From contig NZ_JBFMIA010000007.1 of the NCBI RefSeq assembly GCF_040801915.1, positions 70,999 through 134,998 of the forward strand: a DNA stretch of 64,000 nucleotides. Direction: 5' to 3'. The number at the start of each line of letters is the position of its first letter. Position 1 is the first letter of the stretch. This document shows, piece by piece, positions 8,844-17,276 of the stretch. The position numbers were made by a program, and so were the translations under genes. The DNA is from Jeotgalibacillus marinus. Lineage in GTDB: Bacteria > Bacillota > Bacilli > Bacillales > Jeotgalibacillaceae. The notes beneath the pieces were generated by a model. The model was not told where the DNA came from and did no database searches. It worked only from the letters and a program-made list of their open reading frames with translations.

Positions 8844-10031
8844 CTATTCCTTATCACTTAACGCAACAACACCCGGAAGCTCTTTGCCTTCCATGAACTC
8901 AAGAGAGGCACCGCCACCTGTTGAGATGTGACTCATTTTATCTGCTAAACCGAATTTTTCGACTGCAGCTGCTGAGTCGCCTCCACCGATGACAGAATAT
9001 GTATCCTCTGCATCTGCTAAGGCTTGTCCTACTGCCTTTGTTCCACCCGAGAAAATTTCTAATTCGAATACACCCATAGGTCCATTCCAAATCACTAGCT
9101 TGGAGTGCTTAATTACGTCGCTATATACTTCTCTCGTTTTTGTTCCGATATCCAGTGCTTCCCAATCAGCAGGGATACTGTCGATCTCTACCATTTGTGT
9201 GTTGGCACTTTCAGAGAAATCATCTGCTACAACGACATCAACTGGCATGTAGAATTTTACGCCTTTATCTTCTGCTTTTTTCATAAATTGCTTAGCTAAA
9301 TCAATTTTATCTTCTTCTAGAAGAGATTTACCTACTTCATAGCCTTGCGCTTTAAGGAATGTGTACGCAAGCCCACCACCTATAATGAGGTTATCAACAT
9401 TATCAAGTAAATTGTCGATGACACCAATTTTGTCTTTCACCTTTGCCCCACCAATAATCGCTGTAAATGGACGTTCAGGATTAGACAAAGCTTTTCCTAG
9501 TACATCAAGCTCTTTTTCCATCAACAAGCCTGATACAGCTGGTACATATTCTGCAATGCCTGTAGTAGATGCATGTGCACGGTGAGCAGCGCCAAAAGCA
9601 TCATTGACATACACATCAGCCAGTTCTGCAAATGCTTTTGCTAACTCTGGATCATTTTTTTCTTCACCAGGGTAAAAACGAACATTTTCAAGAACCAGTA
9701 CATCGCCTTCATTTAGTTCAGCAACGGCTGCGCGCGCTTTGTCACCATGTGCTTCATCAACCTTTTTCACATCTTTGCCTAAAAGCTCCGCTAAATGATT
9801 GGCAACTGGAGTTAAACGCAGCTCTTCAACCACTTCTCCTTTTGGACGGCCAAGATGACTTGCCAAAATGACTTTTGCACCCGCATTTACAAGGTGTTGG
9901 ATCGTTGGTAAAGCTGCGCGAATTCGGGTATCATCCGACACAGTGCCATCCTTCATTGGAACGTTAAAGTCAACACGGCAAAAAACGCGTTTCCCTTGTA
10001 GTTCAATGTCTTTCATGCTTTTTTTGTTCAT
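8844..10031 (-). CDS. pgk: Phosphoglycerate kinase
   Basis: This enzyme transfers the acyl phosphate of 1,3-bisphosphoglycerate to ADP. The 395-residue protein has the N-terminal substrate-binding signature RVDFNVPMKDGTVSDDTRI and ASHLGRPKG. The hinge and nucleotide domain shows IIGGAKVKDKIGV and GGGDSAAAVEKFG. The start ATG at 10031 follows GAGGAGGCC and gives MNKKSMKDI, matching the B. subtilis start MNKKTLKDI. It is downstream of gapA across a 140-base spacer holding a strong hairpin, which probably lowers read-through from gapA. Confidence 0.98.
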   Translation of the reverse strand: MNKKSMKDIELQGKRVFCRVDFNVPMKDGTVSDDTRIRAALPTIQHLVNAGAKVILASHLGRPKGEVVEELRLTPVANHLAELLGKDVKKVDEAHGDKARAAVAELNEGDVLVLENVRFYPGEEKNDPELAKAFAELADVYVNDAFGAAHRAHASTTGIAEYVPAVSGLLMEKELDVLGKALSNPERPFTAIIGGAKVKDKIGVIDNLLDNVDNLIIGGGLAYTFLKAQGYEVGKSLLEEDKIDLAKQFMKKAEDKGVKFYMPVDVVVADDFSESANTQMVEIDSIPADWEALDIGTKTREVYSDVIKHSKLVIWNGPMGVFELEIFSGGTKAVGQALADAEDTYSVIGGGDSAAAVEKFGLADKMSHISTGGGASLEFMEGKELPGVVALSDKE

Positions 10032-10067
10032 TGAAAAGGCCTCCTCATGGTAGTTAAGGGTTACTTT

Positions 10068-10107
10068 GAAAAAAGGGAGGGGGGATCTGTTCCCCTCTCC
10101 CCTTTTT
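10068..10107 (-). terminator. Terminator-like hairpin between gapA and pgk
   Basis: On the minus strand a G-rich arm (GGGGAGAGGGGA) pairs with a C-rich arm (TCCCCCCTCCC) around a short loop and is followed by six T residues. Placed inside the operon, it would attenuate the downstream enzymes and protect the 3' end of the cggR-gapA message. Confidence 0.75.
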
Positions 10108-10172
10108 CCCCTCTAATTATAGATGATGTACTGATTAAAAACCAAACATTCTATCATTTAATTCGGGTTGGA

Positions 10173-11180
10173 TTATAGTCCTTTTTTAGACATGAAAGCA
10201 GCTAAATCTACGCAGCGGTTAGAGTAACCAGTTTCATTGTCATACCATGAAAGTACTTTGACCATATTTCCTTCAAGAACCATTGTTGAAAGACCATCAA
10301 CGATTGATGAAGAAGTGTTACCATTGTAGTCAGAAGATACAAGTGGCTCATCGCTATATTGAAGAATTCCTTTAAGATCGCCTTCCGCAGCCTCTTTAAG
10401 TGCAGCATTTACTTGATCAGCCGTAACTTCTTGATCAAATTCAGCAACAAGGTCAACTAGAGATACGTTAGGTGTTGGTACACGCATTGCCATACCATTC
10501 AATTTACCTTCAAGCTCTGGAAGTACTAGAGAAACAGCTTTCGCAGCACCAGTTGATGTTGGAATGATGTTTTCAGCAGCTGCACGAGCACGACGGTAAT
10601 CTTTGTGTGGCAGGTCAAGAATTTGTTGGTCATTTGTGTATGAGTGAATTGTTGTCATCATACCGCGTTTAAGACCAAAATTATCGTTAAGAACTTTAGC
10701 ATATGGAGCTAAACAGTTTGTTGTACAAGATGCATTTGATACAACATGGTGATTAGCTGCATCGTATTTATCTTCATTAACACCCATTACAAGAGTGATA
10801 TCTTCACCAGAAGCTGGTGCAGAAATAATGACTTTCTTCGCTCCGCCTTCAAGGTGTTTCGCAGCGTCTGCACGGCCAGTGAAAATACCTGTAGACTCAA
10901 TAACAACTTGTACACCTAGCTCTCCCCATGGAAGTTGAGCAGGATCGCGCTCAGCTAGAACTTTGATCTTCTTCCCATCAACAACGATATCTTCGCCGTC
11001 AACTGTTACTTCACCATTTAGCGTGCCGTGAACAGTATCATATTTAAGAAGATGAGCAAGCATATTTGCATCAGTAAGGTCGTTTACTGCTACTACCTCT
11101 ACCTCTGGGTTGTTTAGTGCTGCACGATAAACATTACGTCCAATACGTCCAAATCCGTTAATACCAATTTTAACTGTCAT
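10173..11180 (-). CDS. gapA: Glyceraldehyde-3-phosphate dehydrogenase, glycolytic type
   Basis: This NAD-dependent enzyme oxidises glyceraldehyde 3-phosphate to 1,3-bisphosphoglycerate. The 335-residue protein has the Rossmann start KIGINGFGRIGRNVYRAAL, an acidic NAD-preferring VNDLTDANML, the catalytic cysteine in SNASCTTNCLAPYAKVL, and SWYDNETGYSNRCVDLAAFM at the end. AAGGAGG lies upstream of the ATG. It follows cggR by 47 bases, the standard Bacillus layout for the catabolic gapA as opposed to the gluconeogenic gapB. Confidence 0.98.
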   Translation of the reverse strand: MTVKIGINGFGRIGRNVYRAALNNPEVEVVAVNDLTDANMLAHLLKYDTVHGTLNGEVTVDGEDIVVDGKKIKVLAERDPAQLPWGELGVQVVIESTGIFTGRADAAKHLEGGAKKVIISAPASGEDITLVMGVNEDKYDAANHHVVSNASCTTNCLAPYAKVLNDNFGLKRGMMTTIHSYTNDQQILDLPHKDYRRARAAAENIIPTSTGAAKAVSLVLPELEGKLNGMAMRVPTPNVSLVDLVAEFDQEVTADQVNAALKEAAEGDLKGILQYSDEPLVSSDYNGNTSSSIVDGLSTMVLEGNMVKVLSWYDNETGYSNRCVDLAAFMSKKGL

Positions 11181-11227
11181 GAATAAGTTCCTCCTTAAGA
11201 TTGTTTGGGGATGGAAAAAAATTTATT

Positions 11228-12262
11228 TTAAAAGGGTGTCCCTTTCAAAAGCTCTTTTGCTGCTCCTTCGTCCGTGATAAGTGTCGAAGAAGAATGTGGT
11301 GCGCCTTTAAGATATGCTTGTATGGCATTCGCCTTGGATGCTCCCCCCGCGACGGCAAATACATTCGGAGTTGATGCCAAATCTTTTAATTGAAGACCAA
11401 CCGTTTTCACTTTGTGAACGATTTTTCCATGCACATCAAAATAATAGCCAAACGCTTCTCCTACAGCCTGACCTTCTATAATCTTTTGAAGGTCTTCTTC
11501 ACTCGTATTGCGTCGCTTGGCCATGGTGGCTGCGTCTCCAATTCCGTGAAGAACGAGGTTTGCAGATGTGATAAGCGCCATGACCTCTTTAATGGATGGC
11601 TCCTTCATAATAGAATCGTACACTTCTCGGCTCACCTGATCAGGTACATATAATACACGATGCTTTGCGCCTGACTTTTGTGCCATTGTGGCACAAATTG
11701 TGTTCGCCTGATTGTGAACATCTTCTCCAATTCCACCTCTTGCTGGCACAAACAATGTGTCTTTCGAAGCAAAATCGGGTGTGAGTATTCCGGCTACAGC
11801 TGCCATCGTCGTGCCGCCTGTTACAGCGATAATAGTATGTTCAACCAAGCATTCCTTCATGCCTTGAATCGTTGCACGACCTAGTTCTTCTTTCACCCAA
11901 GGAAAATCGTCACTATTGCCAGGCACGATCATCACACGTTTAACTTGAAGCTTTTCCTTAAGAGACTGCTCCATTACGTTTATACCCGTAACCTCATTCA
12001 TCATACCTTCAAGGGGTAATAATAATTCAAGTCCTTCACTTGTAAGACTCATGCCAGACGTATCGATATGGAGCAAATCCTGTGACTTTAGAAACTCAAC
12101 CTCACTTCTTAGTATACGCTCTGTCATGCCCAATGATAGAGCCAGACTCCTTCTTCCCACAGGTTGCAAAAAACGAACGGACCGGAGAATGTGATATTTC
12201 CGCTGTAAATCATCGAGCAGGTTCGGCACCAGTCGCTTTTGGATGTCAATAAATGTTGGCAT
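11228..12262 (-). CDS. cggR: Central glycolytic genes regulator CggR
   Basis: CggR is a SorC/DeoR-family repressor of its own operon; fructose 1,6-bisphosphate lifts repression. The 344-residue protein has an N-terminal helix-turn-helix region (residues 30-60, GRRSLALSLGMTERILRSEVEFL) and a sugar-phosphate-binding domain with IIAVTGGTTMAAVA, VPARGGIGEDVHNQANTI, LHGIGDAA and FAVAGGASKANAIQAYLKG. It is first in the glycolytic operon. The CggR operator lies 80-115 bases upstream of the start, which confirms the assignment. AAAGGAGC precedes the ATG. Confidence 0.97.
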   Translation of the reverse strand: MPTFIDIQKRLVPNLLDDLQRKYHILRSVRFLQPVGRRSLALSLGMTERILRSEVEFLKSQDLLHIDTSGMSLTSEGLELLLPLEGMMNEVTGINVMEQSLKEKLQVKRVMIVPGNSDDFPWVKEELGRATIQGMKECLVEHTIIAVTGGTTMAAVAGILTPDFASKDTLFVPARGGIGEDVHNQANTICATMAQKSGAKHRVLYVPDQVSREVYDSIMKEPSIKEVMALITSANLVLHGIGDAATMAKRRNTSEEDLQKIIEGQAVGEAFGYYFDVHGKIVHKVKTVGLQLKDLASTPNVFAVAGGASKANAIQAYLKGAPHSSSTLITDEGAAKELLKGTPF

Positions 12263-12341
12263 GAAAAAGCTCCTTTACTATGGTGGTATTCGCAAATGAA
12301 TGGACTACCTTTGATAAGATTGTGAGCTAAATGAATCCATT

Positions 12342-12377
12342 GGACTAATTACGTCCCTCATAGACAAATTATGTCCC
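12342..12377 (-). promoter_or_regulatory. CggR operator
   Basis: On the minus strand two direct repeats, GGGAC-N6-TGTC and GGGAC-N6-AGTC, are separated by five bases. This is the known CggR operator pattern (CGGGAC-N6-TGTC-N4-CGGGAC-N6-TGTC). It lies between the promoter and cggR, so bound repressor would block elongation. Confidence 0.88.
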
Positions 12378-12412
12378 ATCCAGACGAAAAAAATACACCT
12401 GCTTCGTTTTTT

Positions 12413-12454
12413 ATAATAGCAGTATTTTATAGTGGTTTCAAGAAATAAAGTCAA
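12413..12454 (-). promoter_or_regulatory. Two overlapping SigA-like promoters of the cggR operon
   Basis: On the minus strand TTGAAA (12441-12436) and TATTAT (12418-12413) are 17 bases apart. A second pair, TTGACT (12454-12449) and TATAAA (12431-12426), also has a 17-base spacer. Both lie upstream of the CggR operator and overlap the 3' end of the glutaredoxin-like gene. Which is used cannot be told from sequence. Confidence 0.65.
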
Positions 12455-12689
12455 GCTTTTTTTGCAATCGCTTACTTAATGTCACATACTCTACTTTTCC
12501 ATATTGGACGACTTCACCATCAATCTCTACCACTGGAATCATCAGTCCATACTTCTCAGTCCAGTCATCTCGATCGTCAATATTTCGTTCATCTATGGTA
12601 AATGGAATATCCTCCTGAACAAGAGTAAGTATACGCTTTGCTTCATCACATAACGAACAATTTAAACGCGTGTAAAACACTACTTCCAT
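12438..12689 (-). CDS. Glutaredoxin-like thiol protein (DUF836 type)
   Basis: This is a short thioredoxin-fold protein of 83 residues. It begins EVVFYTRLNCSLCDEAK, with a CxxC motif (Cys10, Cys13) after the first beta strand, and has the cis-proline signature IPVVEIDGEVV. Such proteins are predicted thiol-disulfide oxidoreductases in the cytoplasm, but the partner is unknown. An AAGGAGG site precedes the ATG. It lies just upstream of cggR, and the cggR promoters overlap its stop codon. There is no rpoN-like gene nearby. Confidence 0.85.
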   Translation of the reverse strand: MEVVFYTRLNCSLCDEAKRILTLVQEDIPFTIDERNIDDRDDWTEKYGLMIPVVEIDGEVVQYGKVEYVTLSKRLQKKLDFIS

Positions 12690-12757
12690 CTCGCTTCAAC
12701 CTCCTTGTTTAGATGCTCTTACGATCACCTGATAAAAGAACACATACTTGTATAGAA

Positions 12758-12793
12758 AGAAAACCTTCAGCTGCGTATGCAGTGAAGGTTTTG
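12758..12793 (-). terminator. Terminator downstream of tRNA-Arg
   Basis: On the minus strand AAAACCTTCA and TGAAGGTTTT form a long stem with an inner CTGC/GCAG stem, followed by a short T tract. It begins six bases after the tRNA 3' end. Confidence 0.75.
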
Positions 12794-12798
12794 TCATA

Positions 12799-12870
12799 CG
12801 CCCTCGGAGGGGATCGAACCCCCATTTCAAGAACCGGAATCTTACGTGTTATCCATTACACCACGAGGGC
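12799..12870 (-). tRNA. tRNA-Arg (anticodon CCG)
   Basis: The minus strand folds as a full cloverleaf. The acceptor GCCCTCG pairs with CGAGGGC, the D arm is GTG-TAATGGATAA-CAC, the anticodon loop TTCCGGT gives anticodon CCG (reads CGG), and the T arm is GGGGTTCGATCCCC. The discriminator base is G, and CCA is not encoded. It stands alone between the glutaredoxin-like gene and the promoter region of clpP. Confidence 0.95.
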
Positions 12871-13114
12871 TCGATTGTTAAATAGTTGAACGTGTGGTTT
12901 CCTTCAACGAACGAGCTTGCAGAGAGCGTTTATGTATGGCGGGCAGTCGTTTATACTTCATTAAGAACTATTTTCGATTATTTTTATAATACAGTCAGTC
13001 ATTAACTATTCAACTGATGACGTCTCTACTCACGCAACACACTTAAATATTATAATAGAGGACAACCTCTTATGCAACCTTGATTATTGAAGTAATTTGT
13101 AATGGCTCCTACTT

Positions 13115-13139
13115 GTTAAACATATAGATGAATGGGTAT
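13115..13139 (+). promoter_or_regulatory. SigB-like promoter of clpP
   Basis: GTTAAA and GGGTAT are 13 bases apart, close to the general-stress consensus GTTTAA-N12-14-GGGWAW. It lies about 120 bases upstream of clpP, which in B. subtilis has a SigB promoter. Confidence 0.6.
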
Positions 13140-13182
13140 GATGGTACTAACAGGTTCAAGAAAGGGTTAAGCAATCATATAT

Positions 13183-13212
13183 TTTGATCTTTCTTGACCT
13201 TCGTTGTATCAT
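13183..13212 (+). promoter_or_regulatory. CtsR operator overlapping a SigA-like promoter of clpP
   Basis: Read on the minus strand, 13200-13183 is GGTCAAG-AAA-GATCAAA preceded by A, a near match to the CtsR tandem heptad (RGTCAAA-NAN-RGTCAAA). On the plus strand TTGATC (13184-13189) and TATCAT (13207-13212) form a promoter with a 17-base spacer, so the operator covers the -35 region. This fits heat-shock control of clpP. Confidence 0.75.
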
Positions 13213-13259
13213 ACAATACATAAGTCACTATTTTAAGAGAGACAAAGGAGGAACTACAC

Positions 13260-13856
13260 ATGAATTTAATCCCAACTGTTATTGAACAAACGAACCGTGG
13301 CGAACGCGCGTATGACATCTACTCTCGTCTTCTTAAAGACCGCATCATTATGCTTGGAAGCGGAATTGATGACAATGTCTCTAACTCAATCGTATCTCAA
13401 CTTCTTTTCCTAGAAGCTGAAAACCCGGAAAAAGATATTTACCTGTATATCAACAGTCCAGGTGGAAGCATCACAGCCGGTATGGCGATTTACGATACAA
13501 TGCAATTCATTAAGCCAAAAGTACATACAATTTGTATCGGTATGGCTGCATCAATGGGAGCATTCCTACTTGCTGCTGGTGAAAAAGGTCACCGCTACGC
13601 ACTACCAAATGCTGAAGTAATGATTCACCAACCACTTGGCGGCGCACAAGGTCAAGCAACGGAAATTGATATCGCTGCAAAACGTATCCTTTTCCTTCGC
13701 GAGAAACTAAATCAAATTCTTGCTGAACGTACTGGTCAAGATTTCAAAACAATCGAACACGATACAGAGCGAGATAACTTCATGACATCTGAGCGTGCGA
13801 AAGATTATGGGCTAATTGACCAAATTATGACACGTCACGACATCACAGAAAAATAA
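13260..13856 (+). CDS. clpP: ATP-dependent Clp protease proteolytic subunit
   Basis: ClpP forms the double-ring proteolytic chamber used by ClpC, ClpX and ClpE. The 198-residue protein has the serine-protease signatures in place: the nucleophile Ser98 in GMAASMGAFLLAAG, His123 in EVMIHQPLGG, and the aspartate in the region ERDNFMTSERAKDYGLID. The N terminus MNLIPTVIEQTNRGERAYDIYSRLLKDRII is the standard one. AAAGGAGG precedes the start. Upstream are CtsR- and SigB-type control sites, and a strong terminator follows. It is transcribed alone, divergent from the tRNA. Confidence 0.98.
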   Translation: MNLIPTVIEQTNRGERAYDIYSRLLKDRIIMLGSGIDDNVSNSIVSQLLFLEAENPEKDIYLYINSPGGSITAGMAIYDTMQFIKPKVHTICIGMAASMGAFLLAAGEKGHRYALPNAEVMIHQPLGGAQGQATEIDIAAKRILFLREKLNQILAERTGQDFKTIEHDTERDNFMTSERAKDYGLIDQIMTRHDITEK

Positions 13857-13871
13857 TAATGTTCCTATTAA

Positions 13872-13906
13872 GAAGCCTCGTCAAATTGACGGGGCTTTTG
13901 TTTTTT
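13872..13906 (+). terminator. Intrinsic terminator after clpP
   Basis: AAGCCTCGTCAA pairs with TTGACGGGGCTT and is followed by TTGTTTTTT, 16 bases after the clpP stop. Confidence 0.85.
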
Positions 13907-14026
13907 CAACAGGCGGTTCGGACGATGACTATTGATTAGAGTGGGTGCGACTAGTTTCGAAAAACTTACAAGATGATCGAGCCTCCACCCTAACCAAAAA
14001 ACCACTATATCTCCCTCTTACTACAT

Positions 14027-14054
14027 AACAAAACCCGCCAAGATTGACGGGTTT
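14027..14054 (-). terminator. Intrinsic terminator after crh
   Basis: On the minus strand AACCCGTCAA pairs with TTGGCGGGTT and is followed by TTG and T residues. It closes the yvcI-rapZ-mgfK-whiA-crh operon. Confidence 0.75.
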
Positions 14055-14071
14055 CCCTACTGTCATCTAAA

Positions 14072-14326
14072 TCAGTTCGCCTCTACAAACGATACAAGCG
14101 ATTGCAAAGCGGTTTCTTCGTCATTTCCCTCTGTAATCAATGTGAAAGTCGTACCTGCTCCGAGCGCTAAACTCATTAAGCCCATGATACTTTTTGCGTT
14201 TACCTTTTTACCGTCTTTTTCGATAAATACGTCTGATTGGAAACGTGTTGCTTCTTGTACAAATAGGGCAGCAGGTCGTGCCTGCAATCCCGTCTTCAAG
14301 TTAATTTGTACATTTTGTTGTTTCAT
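14072..14326 (-). CDS. crh: Catabolite repression HPr-like protein Crh
   Basis: Crh is an HPr paralogue that acts only in regulation: phosphorylated on Ser46 by HPr kinase, it serves as a corepressor of CcpA. The 84-residue protein has Gln15 in TGLQARPAALFVQEA, where HPr carries the phosphotransfer histidine, so it cannot take part in sugar transport. The regulatory Ser46 in NAKSIMGLMSLALG is kept. An AAGGGGG site precedes the ATG. It is the last gene of the operon after whiA. The kinase gene hprK is in the same window. Confidence 0.96.
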   Translation of the reverse strand: MKQQNVQINLKTGLQARPAALFVQEATRFQSDVFIEKDGKKVNAKSIMGLMSLALGAGTTFTLITEGNDEETALQSLVSFVEAN

Positions 14327-14405
14327 CTAACATCCCCCTTTTTCAAATAGACTAGCTATATTTATTTTATACATTAATTCGCATTTTTATTTTGGTTGGA
14401 GTGAC

Positions 14406-15353
14406 TTAATTCTCGATCATTTCCCCTTTTCGTAGTTTTTCAGCGATTTGATCAATTTTACGTAGGCGATGATTGATACCCGATTTACTAATGTTGCTTC
14501 CTGACACCATTTCGCCAAGTTCTTTTAACGTGACATCTTGGTACGCAACACGTAACTCAGCGATTTCACGAAGTTTCTCTGGCAGAATGCTCAATCCAGC
14601 ATGTCGTTCAATAAAACGGATGTTCTCTACCTGACGAAGTGCGGCACCAATGGTTTTATTTAAATTGGCAGTTTCACAGTTGACAAGTCGGTTCACTGAA
14701 TTTCGCATGTCTCGCACGATCCGGACATCTTCAAACCGCAGTAACGCTTGATGTGCACCGATCAAACTGAAAAAACTCGTAATTTTTTCAGCTTCTTTTA
14801 AATAAGCAATGAAGCCTTTTTTACGTTCGAGCGTTTTACTGTTTAAGTTGAATGTATTCATAAGCTTTGAAAGAGATTCGTTGTGTTCTTCATACATCGT
14901 GAAAATCTCCAAATGATAAGAAGATGTTTCAGGGTTGTTAACAGAGCCACCTGCTAAAAATGCTCCACGTAAATAAGCGCGTTGACAACATTTTTTCCCT
15001 AAGACAGATGGGGCAATCTCATGGTTTAGAGAGAAGCCTTCACCTAAAATTTTTAAATCTTCAAGAATTTCTCTTGCACGCTCTACGACACGTACAATAT
15101 AGACGTTATTTTTCTTCAATCTCATTTTTTTTCGAACGAGAAGCTCAACTTGTATGTTGTAATTTTTTTTAACAAGTGTGTAAATTCTTCTTGCGATCGC
15201 TGCGTTTTCGGTTTGGATATTGACGACAAGCAGGCGATTAGAGAAGGAAAGAGATCCATTCATTCGGATAAGGGCTGACAGCTCTGCTTTTGCACAGCAG
15301 GCATTTGATTCAATTTGTGTCAGCTCTTTTTTGGTCTCTGATGCAAATGACAT
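14406..15353 (-). CDS. whiA: WhiA, DNA-binding regulator with homing-endonuclease-like fold
   Basis: WhiA proteins combine a degenerate LAGLIDADG-type N-terminal domain with a C-terminal helix-turn-helix. In Bacillus WhiA affects cell division and chromosome segregation, and it is a sporulation regulator in Streptomyces. The 315-residue protein starts SFASETKKELTQIE, has the domain core YLRGAFLAGGSVNNPETSYHLE-like around residue 130, and ends with the HTH LKELGEMVSGSNISKSGINHRLRKI. AAAGGTTGG precedes the start. It is flanked by mgfK and crh, the conserved order. Confidence 0.96.
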   Translation of the reverse strand: MSFASETKKELTQIESNACCAKAELSALIRMNGSLSFSNRLLVVNIQTENAAIARRIYTLVKKNYNIQVELLVRKKMRLKKNNVYIVRVVERAREILEDLKILGEGFSLNHEIAPSVLGKKCCQRAYLRGAFLAGGSVNNPETSSYHLEIFTMYEEHNESLSKLMNTFNLNSKTLERKKGFIAYLKEAEKITSFFSLIGAHQALLRFEDVRIVRDMRNSVNRLVNCETANLNKTIGAALRQVENIRFIERHAGLSILPEKLREIAELRVAYQDVTLKELGEMVSGSNISKSGINHRLRKIDQIAEKLRKGEMIEN

Positions 15354-15395
15354 CTCTCACACCAACCTTTCCTAAAACTTTCTATATTAAACGAG

Positions 15396-16370
15396 TTAAA
15401 ATCGTTTTTCTGCCATTAGCTTAGTGATGATTTTTGCCACGCGATCTGTATCGTGTCGGATGAGGCCATTGTGGTAAGAGATAATTTTATCATATACAAC
15501 TTGAAGGCCGAGCCCCTGAAGACGATCGACATCAAATTGTACAGGTTCAGCCATTTCTCTATCATAAATGGATTTTAACTCCACTGGAATTTCTTCATTG
15601 TTCACTAATACATAATCAACAAATCGTTCCCCCATATGATCGTATAAGGCATCAATATGATCAGCAGCCGTGTAATGGAGCGTTTCACCTGCTTGTGTCA
15701 TCAAGTTGCAAATATACACTTTAGGTGACTTGCTGTTTAACACAGCTTGACCGATTTCTTTTACGAGTAAATTCGGTAAAATACTCGTGTAAAGGGAACC
15801 AGGTCCGATGATAATCATGTCCGCTTCTTGTATGGCTTCGACTGCTTGAGGCAACGCCTTCACGTGTTTAGGTGACAGGAACACTCGACTGATCTTTTTC
15901 CCCGAGAACGGGATTTTCGATTCCCCTTTAATAATTGTTCCATCTTCCATTTCAGCTGATAAAAAAAGGCTTTGATTCGCGGATGGTAGTACTTCTCCGC
16001 GAACATTTAATACCTTGCTCATTTCCTGTACGCCATGAGCAAAATCTCCCGTAATGGACGTCATCGCCGCGATAATTAGATTTCCTAGTGCATGACCACT
16101 CAATTCATTTTTACTGGCAAAACGGTACTGAAACATTTCTTCAATAAGCGGCTCCACATCCGATAAGGCAGCAAGCACGTTTCGAATGTCGCCCGGTGGT
16201 GGAATGTTCAAATCCTCTCGAATGCGCCCAGAACTTCCTCCGTCATCTGCTACTGTCACAACGGCGGTTAAGTCAAGAGGATGATTTTTTAAACCTCTTA
16301 GAAGGACAGATAAACCTGTCCCGCCTCCGATCACAACCACTTTTCCTTTGGTGTCGTACTTAGTGGTCAA
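15396..16370 (-). CDS. mgfK: Gluconeogenesis factor YvcK/MgfK (CofD-like)
   Basis: This cytoplasmic protein binds UDP-sugars, is needed for growth on gluconeogenic carbon sources, and affects cell shape and PBP1 placement. The 324-residue protein has the nucleotide-binding start VVVIGGGTGLSVLLRGLK, the family motif VADDGGSSGRIREDLNIPPPGDIRNVL, and GPGSLYTSILPNLLV. The start is a TTG at 16370 that overlaps the rapZ stop codon (TTGA), so it is coupled to rapZ. The gene order rapZ-mgfK-whiA is conserved in Firmicutes. Confidence 0.95.
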   Translation of the reverse strand: MTTKYDTKGKVVVIGGGTGLSVLLRGLKNHPLDLTAVVTVADDGGSSGRIREDLNIPPPGDIRNVLAALSDVEPLIEEMFQYRFASKNELSGHALGNLIIAAMTSITGDFAHGVQEMSKVLNVRGEVLPSANQSLFLSAEMEDGTIIKGESKIPFSGKKISRVFLSPKHVKALPQAVEAIQEADMIIIGPGSLYTSILPNLLVKEIGQAVLNSKSPKVYICNLMTQAGETLHYTAADHIDALYDHMGERFVDYVLVNNEEIPVELKSIYDREMAEPVQFDVDRLQGLGLQVVYDKIISYHNGLIRHDTDRVAKIITKLMAEKRF

Positions 16371-17251
16371 CTCGTCTTTCCTTTTCGCTTCTCAATATCA
16401 CGGTGTGTCACCCGTGTTTGATAGTCTTTTGCAAAGGAACGGGCAATTTCCTCTGTTAGGGCTACTGATCGGTGTTGGCCACCTGTACAACCGATCGCTA
16501 CCACAAGTTGGCTTTTCCCCTCACGTTTGTATTGGGGTAGCATAAACGCAAGTAAGTCCAATGTTTTCTCTAAAAACTTTTGTGTTTCCGTCCATTTCAT
16601 CACATACGTTGACACTTCTTCATCCAAACCTGTTTGGGGTCTCATATGCTCAATGTAATGAGGGTTTGGCAGAAATCGGACATCAAAAACTAAATCTGCA
16701 TCAATCGGAATCCCATGTTTAAAGCCAAATGACATTACATTTACTGTGAATAAGGACTGTTTATTCGCTGAGAATTCAGCTAGAATTTTTTCGCGAAGCT
16801 CACGCGGCTTCAATTTTGAGGTATTGTAAATGGTTTGTGAACGTCCTTTTAACTCCTCGAGCAACAAGCGTTCCTGTTTTATGCCATCAAGCGGTAAACC
16901 TGCTGGAGCAAGTGGATGGGAGCGGCGTGTTTCCTTATAGCGACGAACGAGCGCTTCATCATCTGCATCTAAATAAAGAATGCGAGGTGTCACATGATCT
17001 GATTCAAACTGATCAAGTGCTTTGAAAAGAAAATCGAAAAACTCGCGTCCTCTTAAATCCATCACAAGCGCAACTCGATTCATTTTATTACTAGATTCCT
17101 TCATCAATTCCAAAAACTTTGGCATTAACGTTGGCGGCAGGTTGTCCACACAGAAAAAACCAAGATCTTCAAAGCTCTGTACAGCAACGGTTTTTCCCGC
17201 TCCCGACATGCCAGTGATGATAACTAATTCAACATCGTTAACTGTCGTCAT
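16367..17251 (-). CDS. rapZ: RapZ/YvcJ family nucleotide-binding protein
   Basis: This is a P-loop protein of the RapZ family. The E. coli member guides RNase E to a small RNA, while B. subtilis YvcJ hydrolyses nucleotides and affects competence. The 294-residue protein has Walker A GMSGAGKT (residues 14-21), FCVDNLPPTL, the DVRFLPNPHYIEHMRPQTGLD region and the C-terminal GCTGGQHRSVALTE. The start ATG at 17251 follows AAGGGGG at good spacing; the longer reading frame upstream has no such site. It overlaps mgfK by four bases. Confidence 0.95.
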   Translation of the reverse strand: MTTVNDVELVIITGMSGAGKTVAVQSFEDLGFFCVDNLPPTLMPKFLELMKESSNKMNRVALVMDLRGREFFDFLFKALDQFESDHVTPRILYLDADDEALVRRYKETRRSHPLAPAGLPLDGIKQERLLLEELKGRSQTIYNTSKLKPRELREKILAEFSANKQSLFTVNVMSFGFKHGIPIDADLVFDVRFLPNPHYIEHMRPQTGLDEEVSTYVMKWTETQKFLEKTLDLLAFMLPQYKREGKSQLVVAIGCTGGQHRSVALTEEIARSFAKDYQTRVTHRDIEKRKGKTS

Positions 17252-17276
17252 GAATAAATCCCCCTTGTAACAGTGA

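Noticed and set aside
12799..12870. tRNA-Arg gene as an integration site for a mobile island
   Set aside because: No direct repeat of the tRNA 3' end, integrase or atypical genes were seen on either side.
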